From positions 1 through 14,640 of the forward strand of contig CATWBR010000051.1 of NCBI GenBank assembly GCA_958349075.1: DNA of 14,640 nt, written 5' to 3'. Both the position numbers and the translations under genes were made by a program. The stretch's first letter is position 1; each line of letters opens with the position of its first letter. Under the pieces are notes generated by a model. It worked only from the letters and a program-made list of their open reading frames with translations, was not told the DNA's origin and searched no databases. Below, piece by piece: positions 1 through 7,800 of the stretch. Origin of the DNA: an uncultured Clostridium sp. Lineage in GTDB: Bacteria > Bacillota > Clostridia > Lachnospirales > Lachnospiraceae.

Positions 1-26
1 AACAATATTAACACCCTCTATTTTTC

Positions 27-52
27 TATTTTAAAGAATTTCCCTTAAAATA
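27..52. repeat. 8-bp inverted repeat upstream of the sigma-54 promoter
   Basis: TATTTTAA (27-34) and TTAAAATA (45-52) are perfect inverted repeats separated by 10 bases in an AT-rich stretch. The centre is about 55 bases upstream of the predicted transcription start. It could be a regulator site or a bendable AT-rich segment. Enhancer-binding-protein sites usually lie further upstream, so a direct activator site is not certain. In an AT-rich region an 8-bp repeat may also be chance. Confidence 0.3.
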
Positions 53-66
53 CGGCCTTTCTGAAG

Positions 67-83
67 TTGGCACAGTAATTGCT
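67..83 (+). promoter_or_regulatory. Sigma-54 (RpoN) -24/-12 promoter
   Basis: The sequence reads TTGGCAC, five bases (AGTAA), then TTGCT. The invariant GG (69-70) and GC (81-82) are exactly 10 bases apart, matching the sigma-54 consensus TGGCAC-N5-TTGCW. The expected start is near base 94, giving a leader of about 35 bases before the ATG at 129. Sigma-54 promoters require an ATP-driven enhancer-binding activator. None is encoded in this window, so it would have to lie outside, perhaps just upstream. The element predicts conditional, substrate-responsive expression of the lyase/symporter operon. Confidence 0.85.
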
Positions 84-128
84 TATATAAAAGCAGAAAC
101 GTAATTAACAAACAGAGAGGAGAAATCA

Positions 129-1655
129 ATGAAACCAATTATAATGGGGGAAAAGATAACGATTGAGGATGTGGTAAATGCAGCCCGCCATCATTTCCCG
201 GTGAAATTTTCGGAAGGATACTGCAGCCGTGTTGAGAAATGCCGCGGTTTTGTAGACAAATTCAGCCGGGAGGGACAGGCAATTTACGGTCTGACAACCG
301 GGTTGGGGGATAACTGGCGAAAATTCATTCCGGAGGAGGACCGCATTGCCATCCAAAGAAATAACATCCTGGCCCACACATGTTCCGTCGGTGAACCGAT
401 CAACGAGGAATGCACCAGAGCCATTATGTTTGTCATGCTGGCGCACTTTGGAAGCGGCCATACGGGAATCCGCCTTGAAACTTTAAATCTGCTGAAAGAT
501 ATGCTAAATTATAATGTAATACCAAGGGTGCCCGGCCATGGCTCGGTCGGTTACATCTCCCTGGAGGGACATATCGGCATGGTCATGATAGGAGAGGGAA
601 AAGCCTGGTACCGGGGGAGGCTTTGGGACGGCAAAAACGCCCTGGCCGAAGCCGGTCTGAAACCAACAATCCTGTCTTCCAAAGAAGGGCTGACCATCGT
701 CTCCGGAACCACCTCGGTCACTGCCTTTGCTGCGCTGGCCCTCTATGACGCCGTAACCCTGACCCAAACCGGTGATATCGCGGCCGCCCTGACCCTGGAG
801 GTCCTGAAGGGTAATCTGATGGCCATGGATCCCCGCATCATGGAGGCGAGGCCCCATCCCGATCAGGGATACACCGCCGCCAATATAAGAACTATCCTGA
901 AGGACAGCCCCATCCTGGAAGCATACAAAGGGCATCGGCTCCAGGACGCGCTTTCCGTCCGCTGTGTCCCGCAGCTTCACGGCGCAGTCAAAAAATATAT
1001 CAAGGACGGAATCGATGTCCTGAATATTGAGCTGAATTCCTCGGTGGACAACCCGCTCCTGTTTGAGCAGGAAGACGGCACCCCTATTGCGCTGATGGCC
1101 TGCAATGCAGACGGCACTTATCCGGGATTCACCTCAGACATCCTGCTAATCGGCATCACCGACATGTGCAAAATGGCCGCCAGCCGCATTGATCGGATGC
1201 TGAACCGTCTGGTCAGCGAGCTTCCCGCCTTTTTAAACAGGAATTCCGAATATAATAACGGCCTTATGATGATACAGTACGCCGCAGCCGGTCTTTTGGG
1301 CGAACTGAGAATCCTGTCTCACCCGGCGGTTGTTGATAACCTGGTAACCTGCGCCAACCAGGAGGATTACGTCAACATGGGCTATAACGCTGCAAAAAAG
1401 GCATACGACGGCGTACATCTGGCAAAATATATCTGTGCCATTGAGTTAATCTGCGGAACGCAGGCTCTCGACTGCTACGACAGTCTGGAACCCGCAGCCG
1501 CAACAAAAGCCGTTTACAATCTGCTGCGGAGCGTTGTACCGGCAATGGAAAGCGACTCCGCCCTGGAACCGTTCATGGAATCCGTCTCTTCCCAGATAAT
1601 CGGGCGCGGATATATTGACGCCGTGGAGAAAGTGACAGGAACGCTGCGATTTTAA
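129..1655 (+). CDS. MIO-less HAL/PAL-superfamily lyase (ergothionase-like candidate)
   Basis: This cytoplasmic protein of 508 residues has the full length and fold markers of histidine/aromatic amino acid ammonia-lyases: IYGLTTGLG (52-60, catalytic Tyr53), QRNNILAH (76-83), GSVG (138-141), QDALSVRC (272-279) with Arg278, the ELNSSVDNPL block (301-310), and NQEDYVNMG (410-418) with Glu412. The key oddity is that Ala-Ser-Gly, which normally follows GSVG and cyclises to the MIO cofactor, is replaced by Tyr142-Ile143-Ser144, and the segment is about three residues shorter. Two MIO-supporting residues also differ: the Asn of the usual LINGT is Ser192 (IVSGT), and the Tyr of QD-x-YS is Leu275. The base (Tyr53) and the carboxylate-binding Arg278 remain. 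Known precedent: ergothionase, a HAL homologue that eliminates trimethylamine from ergothioneine. Inference: elimination from a substrate that already has a good leaving group, not HutH. A pseudoenzyme is possible but unlikely, since the frame is intact. AGAGAGGAG lies six bases before the ATG, favouring it over the ATG at 144. Confidence 0.85.
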   Translation: MKPIIMGEKITIEDVVNAARHHFPVKFSEGYCSRVEKCRGFVDKFSREGQAIYGLTTGLGDNWRKFIPEEDRIAIQRNNILAHTCSVGEPINEECTRAIMFVMLAHFGSGHTGIRLETLNLLKDMLNYNVIPRVPGHGSVGYISLEGHIGMVMIGEGKAWYRGRLWDGKNALAEAGLKPTILSSKEGLTIVSGTTSVTAFAALALYDAVTLTQTGDIAAALTLEVLKGNLMAMDPRIMEARPHPDQGYTAANIRTILKDSPILEAYKGHRLQDALSVRCVPQLHGAVKKYIKDGIDVLNIELNSSVDNPLLFEQEDGTPIALMACNADGTYPGFTSDILLIGITDMCKMAASRIDRMLNRLVSELPAFLNRNSEYNNGLMMIQYAAAGLLGELRILSHPAVVDNLVTCANQEDYVNMGYNAAKKAYDGVHLAKYICAIELICGTQALDCYDSLEPAAATKAVYNLLRSVVPAMESDSALEPFMESVSSQIIGRGYIDAVEKVTGTLRF

Positions 1656-1685
1656 TAATCAGATTACATTAAGGAGGAACTCAAT

Positions 1686-3119
1686 ATGCTTACCGCAATC
1701 GATAACATTGTATTACTGGCATGTGTCGCAGGCGTCCTGCTGATCGGCAAATATTTCTCGAAAACCTCTCAGAATATGGACAGCTTCTACCAGGCCAACA
1801 AGTCCCTGCCCTGGTCCCTGGCCGTTGGAACCCTGGTTGCATCCTGGTACGGCGGGGCGGGCGTCATCGGAACAATCGGTTATTCCACCACAATGGGTAT
1901 TTCCGCGTTTTTCATCTGGTCCCTGTGCGTCCACATGACGAGGTTTCCGCTGGCTCTCTGGGTTGCTCCCAGGATTTCCATCAAGGTCAATACGACGATG
2001 ACAGAGCTGTTAAACCGCTACTACGGAAGGGCCGCCTCTTTCATAGGAGCCATCGTTCTCGTGGTATCCTGTCTTTCCATCGCCGAAATCGCCGCCACCG
2101 GGTATGTCGGCGTGGCAGCATGGAATATCAATAAATTTGTCGTCGCCTTCGGCGTAGTGCTGATAGCCACGGTCATAACGTGCCTCGGCGGACTGATGGG
2201 CGTCGCCGTCACGGATATGATTTTTTTCTTTCTGATGATAGCCTGCGTAACGTCCGTATTTCCTAAAATATTCTTCAGCGTGGGCGGTTTTGCAGGCATC
2301 GAGGCATCACTGAATTCCGTTGCACCCGAGGTGCTGACCCCGCTCGGGGGAACGCCCGTCGGCAGGGCCATCTGTCTGATTGTACTGTGCATCAATGTGT
2401 ATAAAGATCCCGCATTTTATCAGCGTTTTACCGCATCCAACTCGATAAAAACGGGAAAGAGAGCCATGCTGACCTGCCTTTCCATCTGGATTTCCTTCGA
2501 CGTGGTGCTGATTTTTACAGGTATCATCCTGAGGGCAATGGATCCGTTCTCAACCGCCCAGCCGGAAGTGGCCTATGTTCAGTTAATCCTCTCATACCTA
2601 CCGGCTGCCGTCCGCGGGCTGTTCATCTTTGGCCTGATGGGGGCTATCATCTCGACCATTGACTCTTACTTCCTGATCGGCGGAGAAATTTTCTCCCGTG
2701 ACATTATCGGTGCGTTCAGGAAAGAGCCTCTGACCGACAGGCAGAGTATCGGGATTACCAGAATCTGCTGTATCGTGTTCGGCGTCATCGGCCTGTTTAC
2801 CGCATTTAAGTTTCCTCTGGTTTATGACGCATTCCTGTTTATCAACAGCCTCAGCATGTGCGGCCTGTTCGTCCCGGTCCTCGCCGCAATCATGTACAAC
2901 GGCAAAAAGACCACCACAGCCGGTATTCTGAGTATGATTTCCGGAACGTTATCCTGGATTTATTTTACCTCGTTCCCGGTATCATGTGAACTGCTTGGAG
3001 GAACCGTAGACGCCCTGCTGATCGCCCTCCCCATCTCTTTTATCGGATATCTGATAGGAAACCGGTTCGGCAAAGTACTTTACATTGACAATGGAGGAAA
3101 TTATGGAAAAATACAATAA
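1686..3119 (+). CDS. Sodium:solute symporter (SSS family) permease
   Basis: A polytopic inner-membrane transporter of 477 residues, the usual size for the solute/sodium symporter family, with about 12-13 hydrophobic segments. Family signatures seen: the N-terminal NKSLPWSLAVGTLVASWYGG (39-57 and on), DPAFYQRF (241-248), and the helix-8 motif ISTIDSYFLIGGEIFSRDI (322-340). In that motif Ser323-Thr324 correspond to the Na2-site Ser-Thr of PutP/vSGLT. AAGGAGGA precedes the ATG by seven bases. It starts 30 bases after the lyase gene, so the two are almost certainly co-transcribed from the sigma-54 promoter and the symporter probably imports the lyase substrate. SSS members carry amino acids, betaines, sugars, vitamins and short acids, so the substrate cannot be read from sequence alone; a zwitterionic or amino-acid-like compound fits the partner enzyme. 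Confidence 0.9.
   Translation: MLTAIDNIVLLACVAGVLLIGKYFSKTSQNMDSFYQANKSLPWSLAVGTLVASWYGGAGVIGTIGYSTTMGISAFFIWSLCVHMTRFPLALWVAPRISIKVNTTMTELLNRYYGRAASFIGAIVLVVSCLSIAEIAATGYVGVAAWNINKFVVAFGVVLIATVITCLGGLMGVAVTDMIFFFLMIACVTSVFPKIFFSVGGFAGIEASLNSVAPEVLTPLGGTPVGRAICLIVLCINVYKDPAFYQRFTASNSIKTGKRAMLTCLSIWISFDVVLIFTGIILRAMDPFSTAQPEVAYVQLILSYLPAAVRGLFIFGLMGAIISTIDSYFLIGGEIFSRDIIGAFRKEPLTDRQSIGITRICCIVFGVIGLFTAFKFPLVYDAFLFINSLSMCGLFVPVLAAIMYNGKKTTTAGILSMISGTLSWIYFTSFPVSCELLGGTVDALLIALPISFIGYLIGNRFGKVLYIDNGGNYGKIQ
3093..3097 (+). promoter_or_regulatory. RBS that sets the start of the small membrane protein
   Basis: GGAGG lies five bases before the ATG at 3103, inside the end of the symporter gene. This favours 3103 over the in-frame TTG at 3085 and ATG at 3091, neither of which has a comparable Shine-Dalgarno sequence at the right distance. 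Confidence 0.65.
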
Positions 3120-3396
3120 TACCACACCTGCAGCTCCCGGCGGGGAAGACACCGGAAAAAAGAGCCCCGAAGTAAATGAAGATATCCGCGTGGAATGGTT
3201 CGGCGCCGACGGCGGCCTGATCCTCCTGTACTTCATTCTTGCCGCCGTTTACACCTATGGCATTCTCTGCCGCGTAGACATCATAGTGGGAGTGATTGCC
3301 CCGGGCATCGCGTTCGGTATCACCGCCGCTATCTTCCTCCGCTACTGTTTTGAGGTGTTCCATTTTACCAAAGGAGCCAAAAAAGGAGGAAAATAG
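3103..3396 (+). CDS. Small two-helix membrane protein, putative symporter accessory subunit
   Basis: A protein of 97 residues with a polar N-terminus rich in Pro, Gly and charged residues (1-37), two hydrophobic helices (about 38-56 and 58-78), and a short basic tail ending in GAKKGGK. The start overlaps the symporter stop by 17 bases, which implies translational coupling and near-stoichiometric production. Small membrane proteins encoded beside SSS transporters are a recurring theme: YhdT (DUF997) with PanF, the DUF485 protein with ActP, and DUF4212 proteins. By that analogy it is inferred to be a transporter subunit. I cannot assign it to one of those families from the residues seen. Confidence 0.75.
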   Translation: MEKYNNTTPAAPGGEDTGKKSPEVNEDIRVEWFGADGGLILLYFILAAVYTYGILCRVDIIVGVIAPGIAFGITAAIFLRYCFEVFHFTKGAKKGGK

Positions 3397-3476
3397 AAGA
3401 AATCATGTGAACATGCAGATTACCTTCCGAGGCTGATTGACTGCGCCCGGTCCGGTTGATACAGGAGGATACCAGA

Positions 3477-4019
3477 ATGGAAATTATGGCTTTGCCAAAA
3501 CTTATGACAGTAGAAACAGCAATGGAAATCGCCGAAAAGCGGGGAAATTTCCTCGGCAGGCTGGTGCTAAAGGAAAAGAAGATTACGCTGAAACTGATGT
3601 ACCTCGAAAGTAAAGAAATTATTTACAACATGACTTATCAGCCTCTGCCTCTGATGAAAAAATCCCGCCTATCAACCGGCGGGCCTCAGGTGCAGAAAAT
3701 CCGAATAATGGTTGAAGGGACCCGGTGCACTCCCGCATTTCTGGACGAGCCGTTAAAAACAGTCAGGGTACGGATTGATGAGGAAGACCAGCTTCAGAAT
3801 ACGCCCTTTCCGGATCAAAAGCTGATTGAGGAGGGCAAATACCTGGCGCGGCGTATGGTGCGCCGGCAGTCCGGCAGGAATGTCTGCATGGAAGCTGAAT
3901 CCGTACATTCCGTCTACCGGCCTTATTATGTGGCTTTTTATGGGGATATAGTGCAGGGGACCCGCGTGCAGTACCTGCCGATCCCGGCGGACGGGAATGA
4001 AATCAGGAGAACCTTTTAG
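3477..4019 (+). CDS. Unrecognised 180-residue soluble protein of the lyase/symporter operon
   Basis: I do not recognise this family. It is a basic, mixed alpha/beta-looking protein with no signal peptide or membrane segment. Visible features: an N-terminal amphipathic helix (about 10-22), a Lys-rich strand region (28-50), a central KIRIMVEGTRCTPAFLDEPL stretch (74-93), a basic LARRMVRRQSGR patch (123-134), and an aromatic C-terminal block, SVYRPYYVAFYG (145-156) then TRVQYLPIPADG (162-173). It has only two Cys and no obvious nucleotide-binding or metal motif. AGGAGG lies eight bases before the ATG at 3477; an in-frame TTG at 3456 lacks such a site. The 80-base gap after the accessory gene, with no clear terminator, suggests the same operon. 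A role with the lyase or its product is inference only. Confidence 0.7.
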   Translation: MEIMALPKLMTVETAMEIAEKRGNFLGRLVLKEKKITLKLMYLESKEIIYNMTYQPLPLMKKSRLSTGGPQVQKIRIMVEGTRCTPAFLDEPLKTVRVRIDEEDQLQNTPFPDQKLIEEGKYLARRMVRRQSGRNVCMEAESVHSVYRPYYVAFYGDIVQGTRVQYLPIPADGNEIRRTF

Positions 4020-4133
4020 AAAGGAATAAAATTTCCGTTTATTCCCCCTCTCCGGTGTGTTAAGATAGTATCTATATTAGGTTCTCCTGATGCCGGCACG
4101 GTCTGTCTCATCCGTATCAATATCAGGAAAACC
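4002..4133. repeat. Triple 12-base repeat in alternating orientation
   Basis: ATCAGGAGAACCT (4002-4014) is perfectly complementary to AGGTTCTCCTGAT (4079-4091), a 13-bp inverted repeat. A third copy, ATCAGGAAAACC (4122-4133), is a direct repeat of the first (11 of 12) and can pair with the middle copy with one mismatch. In RNA the middle copy can pair with either flanking copy but not both. The first copy overlaps the last codons of the preceding gene, and the third ends eight bases before the GGAGGG of the following gene. It may be an alternative-hairpin switch or paired regulator sites. Confidence 0.6.
4023..4045 (+). terminator. Hairpin after the lyase/symporter operon (possible terminator)
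   Basis: GGAATAAA (4023-4030) and TTTATTCC (4038-4045) form a perfect 8-bp stem with a seven-base loop, beginning four bases after the stop codon at 4017-4019. It is AU-rich and is followed by a C-rich rather than U-rich tract, so it is a poor intrinsic terminator. It may mark the operon end or protect the 3' end. It sits inside the larger 13-bp inverted repeat. Confidence 0.35.
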
Positions 4134-4151
4134 GGCACATCGGAGGGATTT

Positions 4152-4814
4152 ATGAGTCAAGCTCTTATTATTTACATCGCAGTTGTCACAATATTTTCTT
4201 TAACAGGTTCCGCTTTTATTTTAGCCTTTGTTTTCAGACGGAAAAGGGAACGCGAACGCCAATTAAACAGCGCCGTCACCCACAGGGAAGGATGGACGGA
4301 TCCCCGCCTGAAAGTGAGTCCCCGCCCTATTATCCTGTTCTGGCTTGTCTACTACTGTGTCATTGGAGCCATCCTCCTGTGGCAGGCCCATCGGGGAATA
4401 CCCGGCCGAGACTATGCAGACATCGTATCGGTCCTTGTTCCTCCGGTGTTCCTGGCCATAGGCGCCTCCATGAAGTACAGTTTTGACAAGAGACGCCGGC
4501 TTGCAACGTCCCCAGCCTCCGCGGAGGTAGTTTCCGTTGAACGAAAGGTGAGCAGCAAGGGCCGCGTTACCTATGCGCCGGTCTATGAGTTTTTTGCCGA
4601 GGGCTCCATATTCAAGGTAACCTCGCCTTCCGATTTCCCAAAATGTCCGCTGAAGGCCGGGGACCATATTGATCTTTTATTCACGCCGGACCTGCCGTCG
4701 TTCATCTATGTACCGGGTTATGAGAATCCTCCCACCCTGTTTATTGTTTATTCTCACATAATTGGAATCCTGTTTCCCCTGATCTTTCTGGCCGGCCCGG
4801 TTCTGAGGCGCTGA
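4152..4814 (+). CDS. DUF3592-like membrane protein
   Basis: A membrane protein of 220 residues. Hydrophobic segments lie at about 4-28, 58-78, 89-107 and 195-217, with a soluble region between the last two. That region carries the pattern of DUF3592 proteins: AEVVSVERK (124-132), YAPVYEFFAEG (141-151), a Gly-Asp turn at 170-171, and LLFTPDLPSF (175-184), which resembles the usual Y-x-P-x-x-P element. The function of the family is unknown. GGAGGG (4142-4147) precedes the ATG by four bases. The gene ends 20 bases before the stop of the convergent DUF4132 gene. A 132-base gap and a hairpin separate it from the operon to the left, so it may be a separate unit. Confidence 0.75.
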   Translation: MSQALIIYIAVVTIFSLTGSAFILAFVFRRKRERERQLNSAVTHREGWTDPRLKVSPRPIILFWLVYYCVIGAILLWQAHRGIPGRDYADIVSVLVPPVFLAIGASMKYSFDKRRRLATSPASAEVVSVERKVSSKGRVTYAPVYEFFAEGSIFKVTSPSDFPKCPLKAGDHIDLLFTPDLPSFIYVPGYENPPTLFIVYSHIIGILFPLIFLAGPVLRR

Positions 4815-4834
4815 CCGGAATAAGGCGGTACCCG

Positions 4835-7800
4835 CTACCGTATCTGTTCCAGAATACTCGGGTCTTTAATCTTCGTATCTTCCGCAAACAAAAGGATTTT
4901 TGACAAAATCTCGGCCGTCTTCGGGTCGTCATCAATAAACGGAAGGAAAATACGCCCTCTGTGCTGTGAATGGACCGGAACGACAAAGAGCATTGCGTTG
5001 CCCATCTGATGCACGACGCCGCTTCCCAGATGTACCGTATACTGGCCCAGTTTTCCGTCGATAAACGCGTGGCTGCCCTCCAGGCGCACGTTTTTAATCT
5101 TAAACAGCTCCAGGTTGCATTCCACGATGGCTTTTCGCATCTCAACCGTAGAGTGGCTGGTCTCCGGATCCACGCCTCCGGCATGGGCAACGCTGACCGC
5201 CAGATCCACGTCTCTCATAACCTCGCTGTAAAGCACGTCGGGGATTTCCCTGATTTTGAGCTGCCTGAATGTTTTCCTGTCGGAGAACACCACCCATTCA
5301 AGAGTCGGAGCCTCCACGTCACTCGGCGAGAACCAGTCGGCCATTGCATATATCCTGGCTACGATATTTTCTTTATAGTATATCTTCTGCAGCCCATCCT
5401 CATAATCGGCAACCCAGCGGCGGCTCCGCAATGCGCCGACCGTCTTCTGCGGCTGAATCTGATTGCCTGAGAACATCCTGGAATCATCCTTATCGAGTTC
5501 CTCCGTGAGTTTCACATACAACTCGCGGAATACCTGCTTAAACGGCTGCTTTATCTGCCTGTCAAACAGCATCTTCTGATATTCGTGCCAGTGTCCTTCC
5601 CTGTAGAGATCGGACGGGTGGGCAATCAGAATCTTCTCATCCGGCTTCAATGGCGTTACGGTGCCGGACCAGTCCTCCAGTCCCTCCTCTTTCAGAAATC
5701 CCAGCCGGATTTTGGCATCCGTATTGCCTCCGTCTCCGGAAACGGCATCCTCTGCGGCCATCACCACAAGGGGTGTTACAATCGGCCTTACCACCGGATT
5801 TTTAGCCAGCTCCAGGAACTCCCAAACCTCGAAGGACGTCCTGTCCTCCATCGCCTGTTCCATCATCTGTTTTGTCCGGCTGTACTGCTCCTTTAACTTT
5901 TTGTTGACATCCTGATATTCCAGAACCGTCTCATTTTTCTTATATTTTGCAGGGATTGATTTGAGCATCTTCCCGCCCTTGGCGCACTGAAGGCTGCTCT
6001 TCCCGTTTTCATCCACCAGAATCCTCAGTTCCACTTCGCCCTGGCTGCTCCAGTCAAAATAACGTTCCATCGTCTCCACCAGGCGGTTTTCCATCCTGAG
6101 CGTCAGGCGTGTCACATCCGTGAATCCCGCATTGACACTGAGGTTCTGAAGCGCCAGCGCCACGGCGCGTCCCTCACTGGCCCGGCGCTGTGCGCCGAAT
6201 TTCTTACTCTCTTTATGGAACTTCTGAATAAACTGGTATCGGTCCAGGAGATCTTCTTCCCGCTTCTTTTTGTCACGTTCGGAAATTTTCCCTCCGGTGT
6301 TTTTTTCATTTCCGGCCAAGGGCAGGAGGCCGATACTCATCAGCAGATCTTTATTTCTCTTATCCGTAATTTCCGCTTTCAGAGTCTCTTTATCCACTTT
6401 TCCCAGTGCGGCGTCGGCATACTTCCTGGCGCGGGCATGGGCAGCTCCGGTCGAGGAGTATTTTGCCGCATCGTACAAAAGCTTAAATTCTTTATCACCC
6501 AGTTTATCATAGGCCTCAAAGAACCAGTGGATGTCAAAAGCCCCGTCCCTCAGTTCCTCCGGCGTCAGAGGAGTGTATTTGGCAATCATTGATGTCGTAA
6601 ACTCGTCCAGGCGCTCGCCGGTGTGGGCCATAAAGTAATAGCATCCGCTCTGGAATCCCGGAAGTCCCAGGTACTCCTCCAAAAGAGGTATCCACTGCTG
6701 GGCATACATGGCCATCTCCACCAGGCGCTTTTTCGTGATATCCGTCCCCTTCAGCGCCTTTTTCAGATCCTTCGCCGTCTCCCCCGGGTTCGGACGGCAT
6801 ACTTTCAGCAGATGGCTTAGAACCATCTTCCGGTCGCAGTTATTGGAATAATATCCTCCGGCTCTCTGTAATGTCTCTTTTCCCAGCGCCGTCAGGATCT
6901 GAATCATCAAATCAATGCCGTAAATCACACGAATCGAGGAGACATACCCGGAAAACGGTGTCTCCTGTTCCCCGCGTTTCAGCTCCACCTTGAGAACCAG
7001 CGGGACTATCTCATGGTAAATCTCGTGCGCCAGCTTCATGGCCGGAATCTCATCCCCAATCTGGTCAAAGTGATATTTTCCGTCTGCCGGCTTTATTACT
7101 CCCTGTCCGAAAAATGAATTCAGTTCTCCCACGCGGGCGTCCCTCGACGACACAGCTCCTTTTTGTTCCACCGCACTGACCGGGCCTAAAAGGCTCTTCA
7201 TATCCAGGAAACTGAATACGGATTTATAAAAAAGATCCTTATCCCAGATTCCCCTCACATAACACTGCACATAATCGGACAAATTCAGATAGCCCGCCCG
7301 CACTCTGTTGTAACGGCGGAACTTCTCACTGTCTTTGATCTTCCCATAGAATTCCTGGAGCTTAAAACGGAGCGTAAAGGCGCTTCCCCAGTCTTTTTCA
7401 TCCGCCAGGGACAGCCACCAGCGCATTTCCTCAAATACAGGGAGATCCGCGGCCCGTTTCGTATATTTCTCTATCGTGCCGTTCCATGCTTTTTCCTCGC
7501 ACTCATAGAGGGCATTGGATTTATCAAGGACTGAGACCAGCTTTGCCGTCCCGATAAGACCAAACCGGGCTTTGATTCCGGCAGGCACAAACTGGGAATA
7601 CAGTGTGTCAATCACCGTTCTGGCCTGCGCGCCGCATCTCAGTCCCTGGATCAGGTCCTTAAACGGCGGTTTCTTTATCAGGCCGCTTCCGAAAACCTTC
7701 TTATACAAATCAATATTTCTCTCGTAGGGTCCTCTCTGGGCACGGCATTTCTGGTAGAGATAAAGCTCCAGGAGCATTTCCGGAGTTTTAATTTCATTTC

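Noticed and set aside
126..461. Open frame of 111 codons on the minus strand
   Set aside because: Lies wholly antisense within the lyase gene, has no ribosome site and encodes nothing family-like; it is a shadow of the real gene.
129..1655. Annotation as ordinary histidine ammonia-lyase (HutH)
   Set aside because: The ASG triad, the MIO-supporting Asn and one active-site Tyr are all missing, and no urocanase or other hut gene is nearby.
4826..4840. Short hairpin CGGTA/TACCG between the convergent genes as a bidirectional terminator
   Set aside because: Only five base pairs, overlaps a stop codon and has no T-run on either side.
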